Below, in pieces: positions 13,101 through 22,733 of a stretch of DNA of 64,000 bases. How positions within the stretch are numbered: the stretch's first letter is position 1; every line of letters begins with the position of its first letter. Origin of the DNA: Tetmemena sp. SeJ-2015 (lineage: Eukaryota; Ciliophora; Spirotrichea; Sporadotrichida; Oxytrichidae); assembly GCA_027382625.1 (NCBI GenBank), contig JAJKFJ010021383.1, forward strand, positions 99,958-163,957. The letters are read 5' to 3'. The notes beneath the pieces were generated by a model. The model was given only the letters and a program-made list of their open reading frames with translations. It searched no databases and was not told the DNA's origin. The position numbers were made by a program, and so were the translations under genes.

Positions 13101-14218
13101 GCCACATGTCATTCGATAATAAAGAGATGTCTCTGCAGCTGATTCAGCACTTGTTAGAATCCATCAATCGCGTGTCTTTCGACGGCTACAAAGTATTCGA
13201 GAGAGCCTTGGTAAAGCAGGTCATAATTAAGGACTAGTACTAGCTTGAAAGGACCAAAAAGATCTTGCAAGGCTTGCACGACATAATCAGAGCTAACACT
13301 TAGTAAACTAAATTTTCTCAACAAGAAAGGAGTAAACTTCTTATTTAAGGTTTATTATAAGGACGTAGATTCTTTGATAGAGATAATTGTGAAGATGGCT
13401 CACAGATCGTAATATGTAGTAGACTTGATGGGAAAATCCTCTAATCTCTACAAGCTGATAGAAATGTGGTCCAAGGAGTACCCCCACATTCCCCTAAACC
13501 AAAGCAAGGTGAAGATCTTCAAGCAGGGTCTGATCGGCAATAACGCCTTCAAGGGCAACTTGCAAGTAAACCAAAACTTCATAGAGAGGATGACAGCTTA
13601 CACCAAAGAAAGGCTAGGCAGGCTTTAGGCTTTGGTCAGCAAGGAGATTACACCCGATGAGAATCAATACGATTCAGACGATGACATGTACGAGGCTAAT
13701 CTACAAGAGAACTAGAAAGTTGATTACAGGTAAGCTAAAAAACACACTATCGCATGCTTATTTATCTCAGAATTTAATATTCTTAGGTTTCGCTAATCTT
13801 CCTTTTAGGGATCCTTTCACAAATGAATTCCTACATAAATGAGACAAACAACTTTGTTGTAATTATTAGATTCCAGACAGGAGTGGTTGAGATTAACTTG
13901 GATCAGATGGTAAGAGTAAGGAGAGAGGAGAGAATCTACCAATCCAACCATCAAGCCAATAAGCAGTGCCAGCCTCACACTTGGATCGAATGCGAAGCAG
14001 ACAAGCTTGCACCCCGCGAACACTCTCTCGATTAGCGAGAAGAGAAGGTTCTAAAACTATTTCCTACAGTTGCTAAACGCCATGCTACAAGGAAATAAAC
14101 TGTGTATAATCAATTATTATTCTAACTTATTGAAATTGAGACAACTGAAGAGGCATCGATATCATGGGTTGATCTAATAGCACAAGGCAATAAAAGTGTT
14201 CTTAAGTTAAAGTCTTGA
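2669..14218 (+). CDS. Scrambled, partly inverted ubiquitin-specific protease gene
   Basis: This is a large USP9X/USP34-type deubiquitinase whose pieces lie on both strands. Reassembled order by pointers: N-terminus (+, 2669-4165), inverted segment (-, 4326-4199), helical-repeat region (+, from 8636), then catalytic core alternating between - segments (about 8560 down to 5091) and + micro-segments (11335-11397, 11423-11457, 11525-11553, others), then the C-terminus (+, 12255 to TGA 14216-14218). The Cys box (GCICYMNS, catalytic Cys codon 6609-6607) and His box (GHYISL, His codon 5701-5699) are both on the - strand. Flanking regions match the helical N- and C-terminal regions of this family. 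Role: removes ubiquitin from substrates. Ten inter-strand junctions are in frame. Not every junction was resolved, notably between 10.26 and 11.3 kb and around 8.56 kb. Confidence 0.92.
3239..3249 (+). other. 11-bp IES, pointer TTTT
   Basis: TTTT at 3239-3242 is repeated at 3250-3253. Deleting 11 bases restores [19 protein letters not shown]. This is among the shortest inserts in the window. Confidence 0.65.
4199..4326 (-). CDS. Inverted USP segment (MDS)
   Basis: On the - strand this reads [20 protein letters not shown] and continues to DQIAEMFEL. It belongs between the end of the N-terminal block and the + block at 8636. Its 5' pointer CTTTA (4326-4322) matches + 4161-4165. Its 3' pointer TGTTCGAGCTAAA (4211-4199) matches + 8636-8648 over 13 bases. 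The fused protein reads [16 protein letters not shown] and [15 protein letters not shown] without a break. A spurious + strand ORF overlaps this segment. Confidence 0.9.
4327..5090. other. Spacer between inverted USP segments
   Basis: I could not assign any USP segment here. The + strand is open for about 60 codons near 4200-4390, but this is the shadow of the inverted segment. The rest is AT-rich with no conserved motif, and is presumably eliminated DNA. Confidence 0.45.
5091..8560 (-). CDS. USP catalytic-core MDS block (inverted)
   Basis: Reading leftward on the - strand: a helical region ([19 protein letters not shown] near 8530; [20 protein letters not shown] near 7740; a stretch near 7160-6970), then the linker LPPKCKNN near 6820. 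The Cys box follows (about 6640-6600), then [16 protein letters not shown] (about 6340), [19 protein letters not shown] (about 6220) and a double-Cys finger [19 protein letters not shown] (about 6030). After that come [11 protein letters not shown], the His box GHYISL (5705-5688), KWFEFND, and finally [13 protein letters not shown] ending at pointer TCAAAGAGT (5099-5091). Gaps in this block are filled by + strand micro-segments at 11.3-11.9 kb. A normal IES with pointer AAT (6089-6091 / 6039-6041) also interrupts it. Confidence 0.88.
8636..10260 (+). CDS. USP helical-repeat MDS block
   Basis: It starts at pointer TGTTCGAGCTAAA (8636-8648) and runs [19 protein letters not shown], then [18 protein letters not shown] (TAG read as Gln) and [19 protein letters not shown] (9090 on). 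Next come [19 protein letters not shown] and [20 protein letters not shown], then [20 protein letters not shown] (9760 on) and [20 protein letters not shown]. The block is close to colinear, with a few frame-restoring inserts (near 8945, 9645 and 10090). It ends near SIEIFPQKC. This is the conserved armadillo-like region upstream of the catalytic domain in large USPs. Confidence 0.85.
10261..11334 (+). other. USP interleaved region, partly resolved
   Basis: Coding pieces on the + strand include [19 protein letters not shown] (about 10360-10410), [33 protein letters not shown] (about 10570) and [14 protein letters not shown]. They match the part of large USPs just upstream of the region encoded at 8.56 kb on the - strand, so further even-numbered micro-segments are expected here. 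From about 10700 to 11330 I could not assign individual segments. The sequence is AT-rich with short open stretches. Confidence 0.55.
11335..11397 (+). CDS. USP micro-MDS, 63 bp
   Basis: It encodes [21 protein letters not shown] of the catalytic domain. The left pointer AAGAAGTTC (11335-11343) equals the - strand copy at 6384-6376. The right pointer TGGTTCAAAAA (11387-11397) equals the - strand copy at 6348-6338. Inserted between those two - strand sites it bridges [10 protein letters not shown] to [16 protein letters not shown] exactly in frame. The sequence is conserved in USP catalytic cores, and the - strand copy lacks it. Confidence 0.95.
11423..11457 (+). CDS. USP micro-MDS, 35 bp
   Basis: It encodes ENLIEGKKK. 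The left pointer GGGTTGA (11423-11429) matches - strand 6303-6297. The right pointer AACTA (11453-11457) matches - strand 6271-6267. Fusion gives [19 protein letters not shown], where the - strand alone has a frame break. Confidence 0.93.
11525..11553 (+). CDS. USP micro-MDS, 29 bp
   Basis: It encodes VKNKHSIKE. The left pointer AAGTTAA (11525-11531) matches - strand 6160-6154. The right pointer CAATCAAGGAA (11543-11553) matches - strand 6144-6134. Only 11 bases are not pointer. Insertion turns the broken - strand frame into [19 protein letters not shown], the conserved USP motif at this position. Confidence 0.95.
11554..12254 (+). other. USP interleaved region, end of catalytic domain
   Basis: Open pieces include [14 protein letters not shown], which starts at pointer TTTGTGAA (11724-11731, matching - strand 5572-5565 after GGDDDK). 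[18 protein letters not shown] (about 11827-11880) is the terminal strand of USP catalytic domains. [20 protein letters not shown] (about 12003 on) and [18 protein letters not shown] follow. They alternate with - strand pieces such as QIPLPVHEQILNA (about 5340-5300). Exact ends of these segments were not all fixed. Confidence 0.7.
12255..14218 (+). CDS. USP C-terminal MDS block
   Basis: It starts at pointer TCAAAGAGT (12255-12263, matching - strand 5099-5091), giving [21 protein letters not shown], a typical post-catalytic USP motif. It continues with [76 protein letters not shown] and [20 protein letters not shown]. It ends at TGA 14216-14218. Several short frame-changing inserts remain (near 12720, 12905, 13110, 13310 and 13730). 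Confidence 0.8.
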
Positions 14219-14625
14219 CCATGCAGGCCTCTATCTCTTTAATAATTATTTACATAAAACGCATATGGCTTATATAAGGTGAGGAAATGAAAGAATAGAA
14301 ATGAGGATAATTAATTACTTCTTCTTAAGACTGGATTAATTTCACCAGTTATCTTGCTTTAAGGGATCTCCTGCGATAAATTATTAGTGCTGCTGAATTA
14401 GCTTAATACTCTCTAGTGTTAAAGATTTATAAATAATTCAAAAAATAAGAGGGACTCAGTTATTAACATTTGAACATCACACAAATGACATAGTTTATTT
14501 AAAATTTTTATTCAAAGGTTTATAAATTAAAGGACTATTAAATTTACTTATAAATAATTGTAAGGCCAATAAGTGAAGTAATAAGTTATATAAAATATCA
14601 ATTACTTCAACTTACAATAATTTAA
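14219..14625. other. Intergenic spacer
   Basis: AT-rich, no sustained frame on either strand. It holds the 3' flank of the USP gene and the 5' flank of the disulfide isomerase gene. Confidence 0.6.
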
Positions 14626-16580
14626 ATGAAGAGTACATTAGCCCTTATCGCAGCACTATTGAGTGCAAGCGTACTAGCAGCAGGCCCTGGCAGCGGAGAA
14701 ACTTTCTATGACGAGAGCACTAAAGTTGTCAAGCTCACCAATCAAAACTTCAAACAGCTGGTAGCAGATGACAAAGAAGGCATTTGGTTTGTGGAATTTA
14801 TTCATTACTTATCATATTAACATAGTGTGTGAGTGATTTTATAAAGTAATTTTACGCGCCTTGGTGCGGCCATTGCAAACGCTTAAAAAGCACATGGATT
14901 GACCTTGCTAGATACCTCGAGGGTGAAAACATCAAGGTAGGCGCAGTTGACATGACCACCGATCGTGACGTGGGTGCCCCCTTCGCCATTAGAGGATTCC
15001 CCACTTTGAAACTCTTCGGCGGTGATAAGAGAAAGCCCCTGACCTACAACGGCAAGAGAGATCTAGCCAGTCTTACTGCCTATGCTATTGAGACTGCAGC
15101 AGAGCAGAGAAAGGGTATCGCTGAAGGTCTCTACGAGAGAAAGCCATGGAAGGAGGAGTCTACACATCTTAATCACCTATATCTTATATTAGAGAGTCCT
15201 CTAGCAATGAAGAGGAGCACAGAAAACTTAACGACTTTGAGATGCCAGATGTGAAGAAGATGAGCAAGAATTAGAGGAGCGACACCGTAAATTGGAGAAG
15301 GAAAACGAGAAGAGAAGAATGAGCGGTGAGGAGCCAGACAGGAAAAGAGCAGGTCGTGGCATTCCCCAGGAGGTCAAGAGAATCGACTCTGCCTTTTGGG
15401 ACGAAACCGTTCTTAAGGGCGACAAAGACTGGATCATAGTCATTGCTAAGGATAGCGACAGAGAGACCATGAGAATTGGCTCAACCATCAGGAGAGAACT
15501 CAGCAGAATCCAAGAGAAAGTTAAGATAGGATAATTTAGAATCTAATTCATACTTACAAGAGTATTTGTGGATTCATCAATGCAGACGAGTAATAGGCTT
15601 TAGTTGATAGACTTGAGATCCAAGAAATGCCAGCAGTTAAGTACTTTGCAAAGAAAGAAGGTGGTCTTAAGGACTCAGATGCTCAAGATGCTAAAGTCAA
15701 GGGACAATTAATAATTGGCTTATTTTCAAGTTATGAATATAGGACTGGTATCTTTCATGCCAATCGTGAACAAGCTAGTCCAAGATGTTGAATCCCTAAT
15801 TGAGAAGATCACAGACCAGAGAAGCTTCAACATAAAGTGCAAACCTAGAACTATCTGTATCATCTTCTAATGCTTTCATAAGATATTTTGATGTATATAA
15901 ACATCTTCTACGTTCCAAAAGAACTTTCCACTGAGGAGAGAGAAGCATTAAAACTTCTCTCCAATTAGTTTTTAAGCCAAGTTGAAGGCTTTGCAAAGCC
16001 ACGTGTCAAAGGCTGACGACATGACTTTGGCTTTCATGTGGACTACCTACGATCAGCAACCCAGTCTTCAAAACGCTATGAAGGTAACCACCTCTGATGC
16101 CATCCAGTTGGAGTGATCAGACCCTTCCAACGCAAGAAGGCCCTCATGGCCTCTTCCCTTGATTTGGATTCTGAAGATGCAATAATTCTCTTATTATAAT
16201 GCATCAATTCTTCTCTTTAGATGGCAAAGTTGCACTCAAGAATTTCCTGAAGGACGTCATCGAGGCAGACTTCCCCTTCGACGACATCTCAGACGGCGAG
16301 AGACCTAGAATTGTAGACCTGGGAAGAGAAGAGAGGGAGGAGTCGTTCAGAAGAAGAAGACTCGACAGGGAACACAGAAGAATGGACTTTGAGGAAGAAG
16401 ACATGATGATGCAAGATAGAATGCCTCCCAAAGTTTGACAAGGAGGACTATGACCAATACAGGGAGGATCCCTCAGGCCACAGAGAGAGGATGGAAAGAC
16501 ACAGAGAAGAACTTAGAAGAGACATCTAACGCCGCAGAGACCAAATGGAAGAGATGAGATAGGGCTATGCTGAACTTTGA
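14626..16580 (+). CDS. Protein disulfide isomerase, interrupted by IESs
   Basis: The ATG at 14626 opens a signal peptide (MKSTLALIAALLSASVLA). A thioredoxin domain with active site APWCGHCK (from 14853) follows, then the cis-Pro region GFPTLKLF (near 14995). A charged linker and a second thioredoxin-like domain (ICGFINADEQQALVDRLEIQ, near 15570) come next, then a third region (ICIIFYVPKELSTEEREALK), and a Glu/Arg-rich C-terminus ends at TGA 16578-16580. In-frame TAA TAG in NADEQQALV are read as Gln. At least five pointer-flanked inserts interrupt it. One falls directly before the CGHC motif. No ER-retention tail is obvious. One residual +1 frame change at about 16430 (near CCCAAA and GTTTGA) is unexplained. 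Confidence 0.88.
14795..14847 (+). other. 53-bp IES in PDI, pointer AATTT
   Basis: AATTT at 14795-14799 recurs at 14848-14852. Removal gives WFVEFYAPWCGHCK. A GT-AG intron from 14791 to 14846 is also in frame but would give WFQFYAPW, one residue short of the family pattern, and its 5' end (GTGGAA) is poor. Confidence 0.75.
15156..15193 (+). other. 38-bp IES in PDI, pointer GAGTC
   Basis: GAGTC at 15156-15160 recurs at 15194-15198. Removal joins WKEES to SSNEEEHRKLNDFEMPDV in frame. A GT-AG reading with a GTCTAC donor is formally possible. Confidence 0.7.
15523..15557 (+). other. 35-bp insert in PDI, pointer AAGA
   Basis: AAGA at 15523-15526 recurs at 15558-15561. Removal gives EKVKSICGFINADEQQ. 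A GT-AG intron from GTTAAG (15520) to ACAAG (15560) also restores the frame, so the class of this insert is ambiguous. Confidence 0.6.
15861..15901 (+). other. 41-bp IES in PDI, pointer CATCTTCTA
   Basis: The nine-base direct repeat at 15861-15869 and 15902-15910 flanks an insert carrying a TGA. Removal gives TICIIFYVPKELSTEE. The long repeat makes chance unlikely. Confidence 0.85.
15994..16006 (+). other. 13-bp IES in PDI, pointer CAAAG
   Basis: CAAAG at 15994-15998 recurs at 16007-16011. Removing 13 bases gives VEGFAKADDMTLAFMW and avoids the TGA in the adjoining frame. Confidence 0.7.
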
Positions 16581-17087
16581 CAAGTCCACCTTCTAGTTCT
16601 CTACTATAAATCAATTTTAATGTGAAAATAGAAATTTTGTTTGCATTTAAAGTTTAAGATTTAAAAGGAGAAAATTTTTATGAGTCTTAAACTAAAATGC
16701 ATAAAAACTCATCAGAAAAGTCAGATAAGATAAAAACTTCATAGTTTAAAAATAAAATTCTCTAAAAAGACATTTAATAAAGAATAACTAAGATAAAGAT
16801 ACAAGAAGATGATAAATAGACATTTTCAGAGTTTGAAGCAGTCTCTTCTTTTATCTATTCTATTTTGTGCCAAAATAATTTAACTTATCTCTATTTATAG
16901 AAGGAATGAAGGTGAAATATTTACAAGAACAAAACTTGTTAGGAAAATACAAATCATAGACTAATTATAGAGAAGTGAAGACTTAAGAATAGGAATAGTC
17001 TGGCTGCTAGAAAAGATAATTTTCGAGCCTGAAACTCTTCCTCTGTATTTATAAGGTGCATAATATAATGCGGGTTTCACATTTATC
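16581..17087. other. Spacer between convergent genes
   Basis: AT-rich. It lies between the stop of the isomerase (+) and the stop of the next gene (-). No coding frame, RNA gene or repeat array was recognised. Confidence 0.6.
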
Positions 17088-20000
17088 TCATTCATCTCTT
17101 GAGCGTTTGATACTTAGCAACATTTAGAGGCTTTTAAAAATAAAAAAGGTATTTTTGCTTTTGGGAATTTGTTACTGATATGGTATTGTATTACTGACTT
17201 TAATGAAGAGAAAGCAAAGTATGAGAGCTCCCTTGGTTGCTGAGTTAGTTACTGCCAGCCTGGGTTTTAGAGGCTGCTTCACCAAGGAATCAGGAATTAA
17301 CCTCTTTCCCTGCTTATACGGAGAGATGTTAGCTATACTATAATGAATAAGTGACTTTTGATATTATAAGCTGTGGTTGTAGAAGTATTTGTTACAATAG
17401 TCGTTCCCATAGTGTTATGAGGACCCAGACCCATGGATATTCTCTCATCCATCACAGAAGATATCGGCTAATCTGGCAAGGGTGATGGACTGATATGGCT
17501 ATTCACTACGCCTATGTTGCTGCCCTTCCTACTACCATAATTGAAGATTAGAGCCTGCTATTGATGAGAATTCAAGTCTGAGTTGTCAAGGGTCGAATGT
17601 AAGTTATCGATCAAATTTCCTAGCCTTAGCTCGTTACCTTGTGTTATGCAACCACTGATTGGAGAGTTCTTTCTAGAATTCTGTCTGCTCTCAACTTTCA
17701 TTTAAAGCATCTAAAGTGGAGAGTGATTTGGAATGGTTGCTTGCTATTACAACTTAGACTTCTTTGATAAGATTGAGCCGTAGAAGCTGTTAGCCTTTAA
17801 TCTCTGGTCTTCAGTCAATGAGCAAGCCTCTCTATGATCGATCGGCTGAACTTGTGGTCGATGCTGAGAGTAAGATGCTTTTCTACTGTGACCTGCAGTC
17901 TTTTCCTATTTAGGGCATTTATTCAAGACAACCATCTTCTACTCTTTGACCAAATCTGCTAGTGAATTTTAGTTGCTCTATTACTGTTCCTTTGTAAATG
18001 GTTACTTGAAGAATGTATGGCTATTTGGAGAGTAGTCTCCCCCGCTTATCATCATCTCCAGTTTTTTCTGCTCATTTTTACAAAGAATCCCCAAGTCATT
18101 TGCATTTTTCTAGTCTTCACTTTCATTCATTCCCCATCTCTCATGCAATCTAGGTCTCTGTCTTCTTCATTTTGCTACTTTAGGTCCTCATCAACATCTG
18201 TGAATTCAATCTCATAGTTTTTGGGTTGCTAATGGTTAGAGTGTTGCTCTCTCCCTCTATTTCTATGATTTTACCTCGTTTTACTATTGTTGCTATAAGC
18301 AGTTGACATGTTTTGGCTTGCAAGTAACCCCACAGCACCTGCAAATATTTTACTCTATGCCAGGCTAGCTGAGGTATGGTTACTCTAGGAGTGAGATTGA
18401 CTATGAGATTAAGAGTGACTTTGAGAATTGGAATGAGACTAGGAATGGCTTTGACTGTTGGTGTGAGAGTAGTAGTTTCCAACACTCTAATTAGCTTGAG
18501 TTCTCGTTGTCTTACTAAGCTTCTTATCAAAGAAGTTACCCTCATTCAAGCGCTTCTATTGGATTTACTAAGCCTGTGGGATTGAATTCTTATGAGGATG
18601 GAATAAAGTGGAAGTTGGATGTTGAGAATTGGAGATTGCATTTTAAATTTCCACTTAATCAAAGGATGCATCCAAAGGAATTTCAGTTTAGGAATGCTAA
18701 TGGAAGTTATCATCGTCTCTGTTGATGTAATTGAACTAGGCGATAGGATGTGTAGTTTGCTGCCTTTGAGATTTACTATTTATCCAACTGTTGATACTCT
18801 ATAATAATCAAAAATATGAGCAATTATTTAAGTAGTACTTCCATTATTGCTAAGGATTGGAGATCCTTGCATAGGTGAAAGCATCTGGTACTGTTATTGA
18901 TACGCTTTCTAAGGCTTCTTGCTTGAGCCTCTGTTATTAGACTCAATCAAGGGATTGTTGTAGTTTGAAGGAACAGAGGGCTGAGTTGGAAGTGGTGAAT
19001 ATCCAGCCGATCCACTCTAGTTGAAATAATTTTTCGAAGTATGCTGGCCTCTATTATTGAACCACCATACACTCTAATTGCCAGCTCGTCTGTGTTGCTT
19101 TCTCAAATTTTTTAGCTCTTCTTCCTTGTAAGTGAGTTGATTCTTGAGCCTAGATATCTAATCAAGAGTGCTGTGCTATTCCCCTAGACCAAGAGTATTT
19201 TCATGTTCTAAAGTCTTAGACATTAAGGGTCCACCTTAGATAGTGCCCTAGGTATTGAGATTGTTAGAGTTGTCATTGCCCATTATGAACTTAAATTGGG
19301 ATTGATGGCCGATCGAACTATGCATCTCAAACTGATTAGACATTTTCCTATGATTCATTTTCTTCTGGGAAGTTGGAAGACCGTTTCCATATGACACAAC
19401 TAATGAGGGATTGAAATCAATTCTACAAAATGAACAATTTAAATTGCTGTTCTCTTTGTTGGTTGAAGTGATGTTCGAAAGTATTCTCTTAAATGCAAGT
19501 GCGTTACTCTCCTTATCCTACCTCTCTTTCTTCAATTATCCTTCAGCATGACTCAATCTTATTCGAACTCTTTCAGTTGAATTTTTAGCTCCTCAATCTC
19601 AGAATCCTTAGACCCTACTGTTTACTTGAGCTAAAGATTCTCCTCTTTGAGTTTTTTGTTGCTCTGAGTCAAGTCGCTCAATCTTTAGATCATTTACTTT
19701 TCTTGAGCAAAGCTAGCAACTGCTTGCTTTAAAGTCAGCTGCATCTAAGATGATAGGACAGAAGTGGTTTAAATAGTATATACTCTATATAATAATAGCA
19801 CATGGGAATTTAGAAGTGTTTTGTTGACTGATATCACTTAGTCCATTCATGTGAGACTTCATTTTAGGTTGATTGTCACAGTTGATATTCGCTGGATGGA
19901 AGGAGTTCAAAGAGTCAAATAAGAAAGCCTCCTCATCTAACTCACCTTGATTTCCCACATACTACTATCTACTCATGCTTTGTTCAAGCTCTAGATTCTT

Positions 20001-22557
20001 CATCACATACTAGAACTAGTTGGTTTGGATTCTTCCAGAGGAACTCTGCTAAGATTACTTATTCAGAGGCATCTCAAATTATAGCGAAAGAAATAGAATG
20101 AATTAATTGAGGTTGATTCTTGTTAGAACGGTTTGTGCTGAGAGTCATCTACTGCTTGGATCTCATGTCCTCTTTCATGTTTGAATTATAGGCAGACTCC
20201 ATTTATTGATGGGAGGAAGTCTCTGACTGTTCCTCAATAGTGTATTAAACATATGGTAGAGGAAGCTTTTGCTTATTTCTTTGTCCTTAATTGAAAAACT
20301 GTGGGTGGCTCCCGCTCTGAGGAGCGATCATTTGAGCGACGTTTGAATTACATCCATACTTTTACTTTAGCATAATTTACTGCTACTGCCTAAGCAGATC
20401 GAATTCTTGACTTCTTGGCTCATCCTAGTTTTGATCATCCCACTAGCCACTAGAATCCTCTTTCAAATAGTCACTAACTTGCAATTTATCAGGTTATTCA
20501 TCGTCTTCACAGTGATTTTATTGCGAGGAGCTAAAGATGTGGAAGTACTACCTATTCCCATCATGGGGTGGCAGTGTCTCATGCGAGTTTTAATTCGAGC
20601 TCATTTACTGCAGAACCATATTTGCGGAAGGGCTCTATACATACTGCCAGTTATTTTGAGATGCGTGGTTGTGTTACACATACTCATCTGAGTTTGACGT
20701 GTACTTGTAGTTGTTTTACTAATGCTGCTCTTCCTAGTAAACTTAACCTTCAGTATGATCTTCCTCGTCCTCCTCATAAGTTCTGTCTGGGTATGAATTT
20801 ATTGCGTTCTGAGAATCATTAGTGAACTAAGGGATCAGATCAAAGCACTGAGAGTCGTCCCTCAAAGCTTGGTTTGGTATCTATTGACCTGAGAAACTGT
20901 TCTCGTATTGCTAGTTGAGATTATTCTACAGAGCTTGAATATTAAGCTCATCGCTCTCTGATCCACAGCCAAAGTTATTGCTGTATTCCAACTAATCTAG
21001 AGTAGAGTTATTGAACTAGGGATTTCTCAGCTTCCCTCCTTCATTATCACTGAGGTCATTGTTGGAGGTGTTAAACCTATTTTTAGTACGCTCTAAGAGA
21101 CTAGATTAGTCTGCATATCTATTTTAAATAGAGTTGTGAATAACACTGGAGCTCTTATTGTTAGAAGAGCTTAAGCACTCCCTTCTTCCATCATAGACTT
21201 GAGAATTCTCAGCAGCAGTAGGGTTCGTTCCTCTCTAGAATTCTTTAGCTTGCTTTTGCTGTTGCTAATTTTCTTCATCTTCATCATCGAATTCATTATG
21301 AGGGCTTCCTCCATATCTATATTGACTTGGCTTGTTTTAGGACACTTTTATGCAGGTACTGGGGGCACTAGTCTTTTGAGATGAAGTCCCTCCTCCTCTT
21401 AAGGCACTTTGCCTCCTTACAACACTAGTATTCATGATAACTGACTAATTATTGGCATTGGAGTTATTGGAAGCGTAGCCATGAGAATCAGCAGCAGATG
21501 CACTTTGGTACTATTCTTAAGAGTCCCCTTTTTAGAAGGTATCTTTGTGTGCGTGATGCTTGAACTCTCTTGAATCTTCCTCATTTTGAATTGCGATTTG
21601 TTCAAATTATTACTGATTTTCGTATTAGAATGAAAGCTTGGAGCTGCTCTCCTGACTCTTAATGAAATCGTAGTCATTTGAAAAGGAGAAAATGATAGTG
21701 ATCTATATGGGAAAATTTGAAGTTGCTCTCTTGATATTATCGTGCTCTTGAGAGAAGAGAAGCATCTTCATCGTCTCAGAGCTAAACTTGCCTTTTGAAG
21801 TGTCTATGGTGCTACTCATTGGAAATCAAAATACTCATAAGATTATCAATTACAGAAATGCTGTTGTCTGAAAGAGAACGTTTGAAGCCTAAATCAGAGC
21901 GTTCTCACTCAGCTATGAAGCAGACTCGACACTCTTAGTGTGGTAGCTGCCTATTTAAGCAGTGTTTACTTATCCGCTACTTGGTAATCTCTTGAGCTTA
22001 GCACCTATCAGTTTTATCACAGGCACATTTTGATCTTCCTGTGTGTTGGTAGACAGCTAGTTTTACAAGTTAAGTGAGGTTTAAGCAGTTGATGCTGCAC
22101 CCGAAGATTGATTTGAAGAGAAATTCTGTGCACTTGAAATTGATTAGCCAGCTGAGCTCTGAGAGAATTAGGGGTTAGAGATCGAGCTTGATTGGGAGAT
22201 TGATTGTTGCTTGAGAAGCAGGGGTGACTGATTCTTAAAACCATTTGCACTTGCTTAGTCTTTGTTAGTTGAGGAATTAGTTTTGAGAATGAGAGTTTTA
22301 GATTGAATTGCTCTCTCTTATGAAATTGAGGGCTCATGTGTATTTGATTTATTAATTTGAAGGTTTTCCTTGCTTTTTTGAGTTTGCGTTCCGCCCTTTG
22401 ACACCACATTCAGCTTTGGGGCTGGGAACTGAGCTGAAGAGGCGTGCCTAGAGTGCGCTGATGAGGAGATGACAGAGGATAGATTGGTGTACCTCTTGGT
22501 AGCGTCTTTTAGAGTGAGGGTGCTCACACCCTTTGCTTAAGAACTTGCAGCACTCAT
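17088..22557 (-). CDS. Large Ser/Gln/Asn-rich protein with coiled coil
   Basis: The start ATG is at 22557-22555 (MSAASSQAKGVSTLTLKDA) and a TGA lies at 17090-17088. Most of the protein is disordered and rich in Ser, Gln and Asn (many Gln from TAA/TAG). A coiled coil (KQAVASFAQEKQMIQRLSDL then NKKLKEENLQLKQTVGSKD) lies at about 19740-19560. A second charged helix (ISRLKNQLTYKEEELKNLRK) lies near 19160-19090. A Ser-His-Gln repeat lies near 18465-18380. An insert with pointer CCTC near 20130-20080 joins KNQPLNKQSQQSSS; alternatively a new gene starts at MPLNKQ there. It is treated as one gene. No enzymatic domain was recognised. Confidence 0.55.
18379..18465 (-). repeat. Ser-His-Gln/Ser-Asn tandem coding repeat
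   Basis: The - strand encodes a run built on SHSQ and SHSN units (NSQSHSQSHSNSQSHSQ and onward). The DNA repeat is imperfect because Gln is written alternately with CAA and TAA/TAG. Confidence 0.7.
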
Positions 22558-22733
22558 CTTTCTTAAAATATTTTCTCAAATTTAATTTCACCTGACTTAA
22601 CGAATTCATATTCGATGAATGATAGAGAGGAAGTAGTCTTAATCATTTATAGGATAGGGATTTAAGGAAATCAAAGCTTGATAATTTAATAGAGATACAA
22701 AATTTTCTGACTCCACTTTTCTGATGAAAGTCT

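Noticed and set aside
2669..14218. Two divergent ubiquitin-protease paralogues instead of one scrambled gene
   Set aside because: The + strand lacks the Cys and His boxes, the - strand lacks the micro-segments that lie on the + strand, and exact pointer pairs join them in frame with no overlap.
2669..14218. Assembly inversion as the cause of the strand switches
   Set aside because: A simple inversion error could not distribute 29-63 bp pieces alternately or create matching pointers at every join.
18180..18585. ORFs on both strands around 18.4 kb (Arg/Leu/Thr-rich)
   Set aside because: They are shifted frames of the Ser-His-Gln repeat in the - strand gene.
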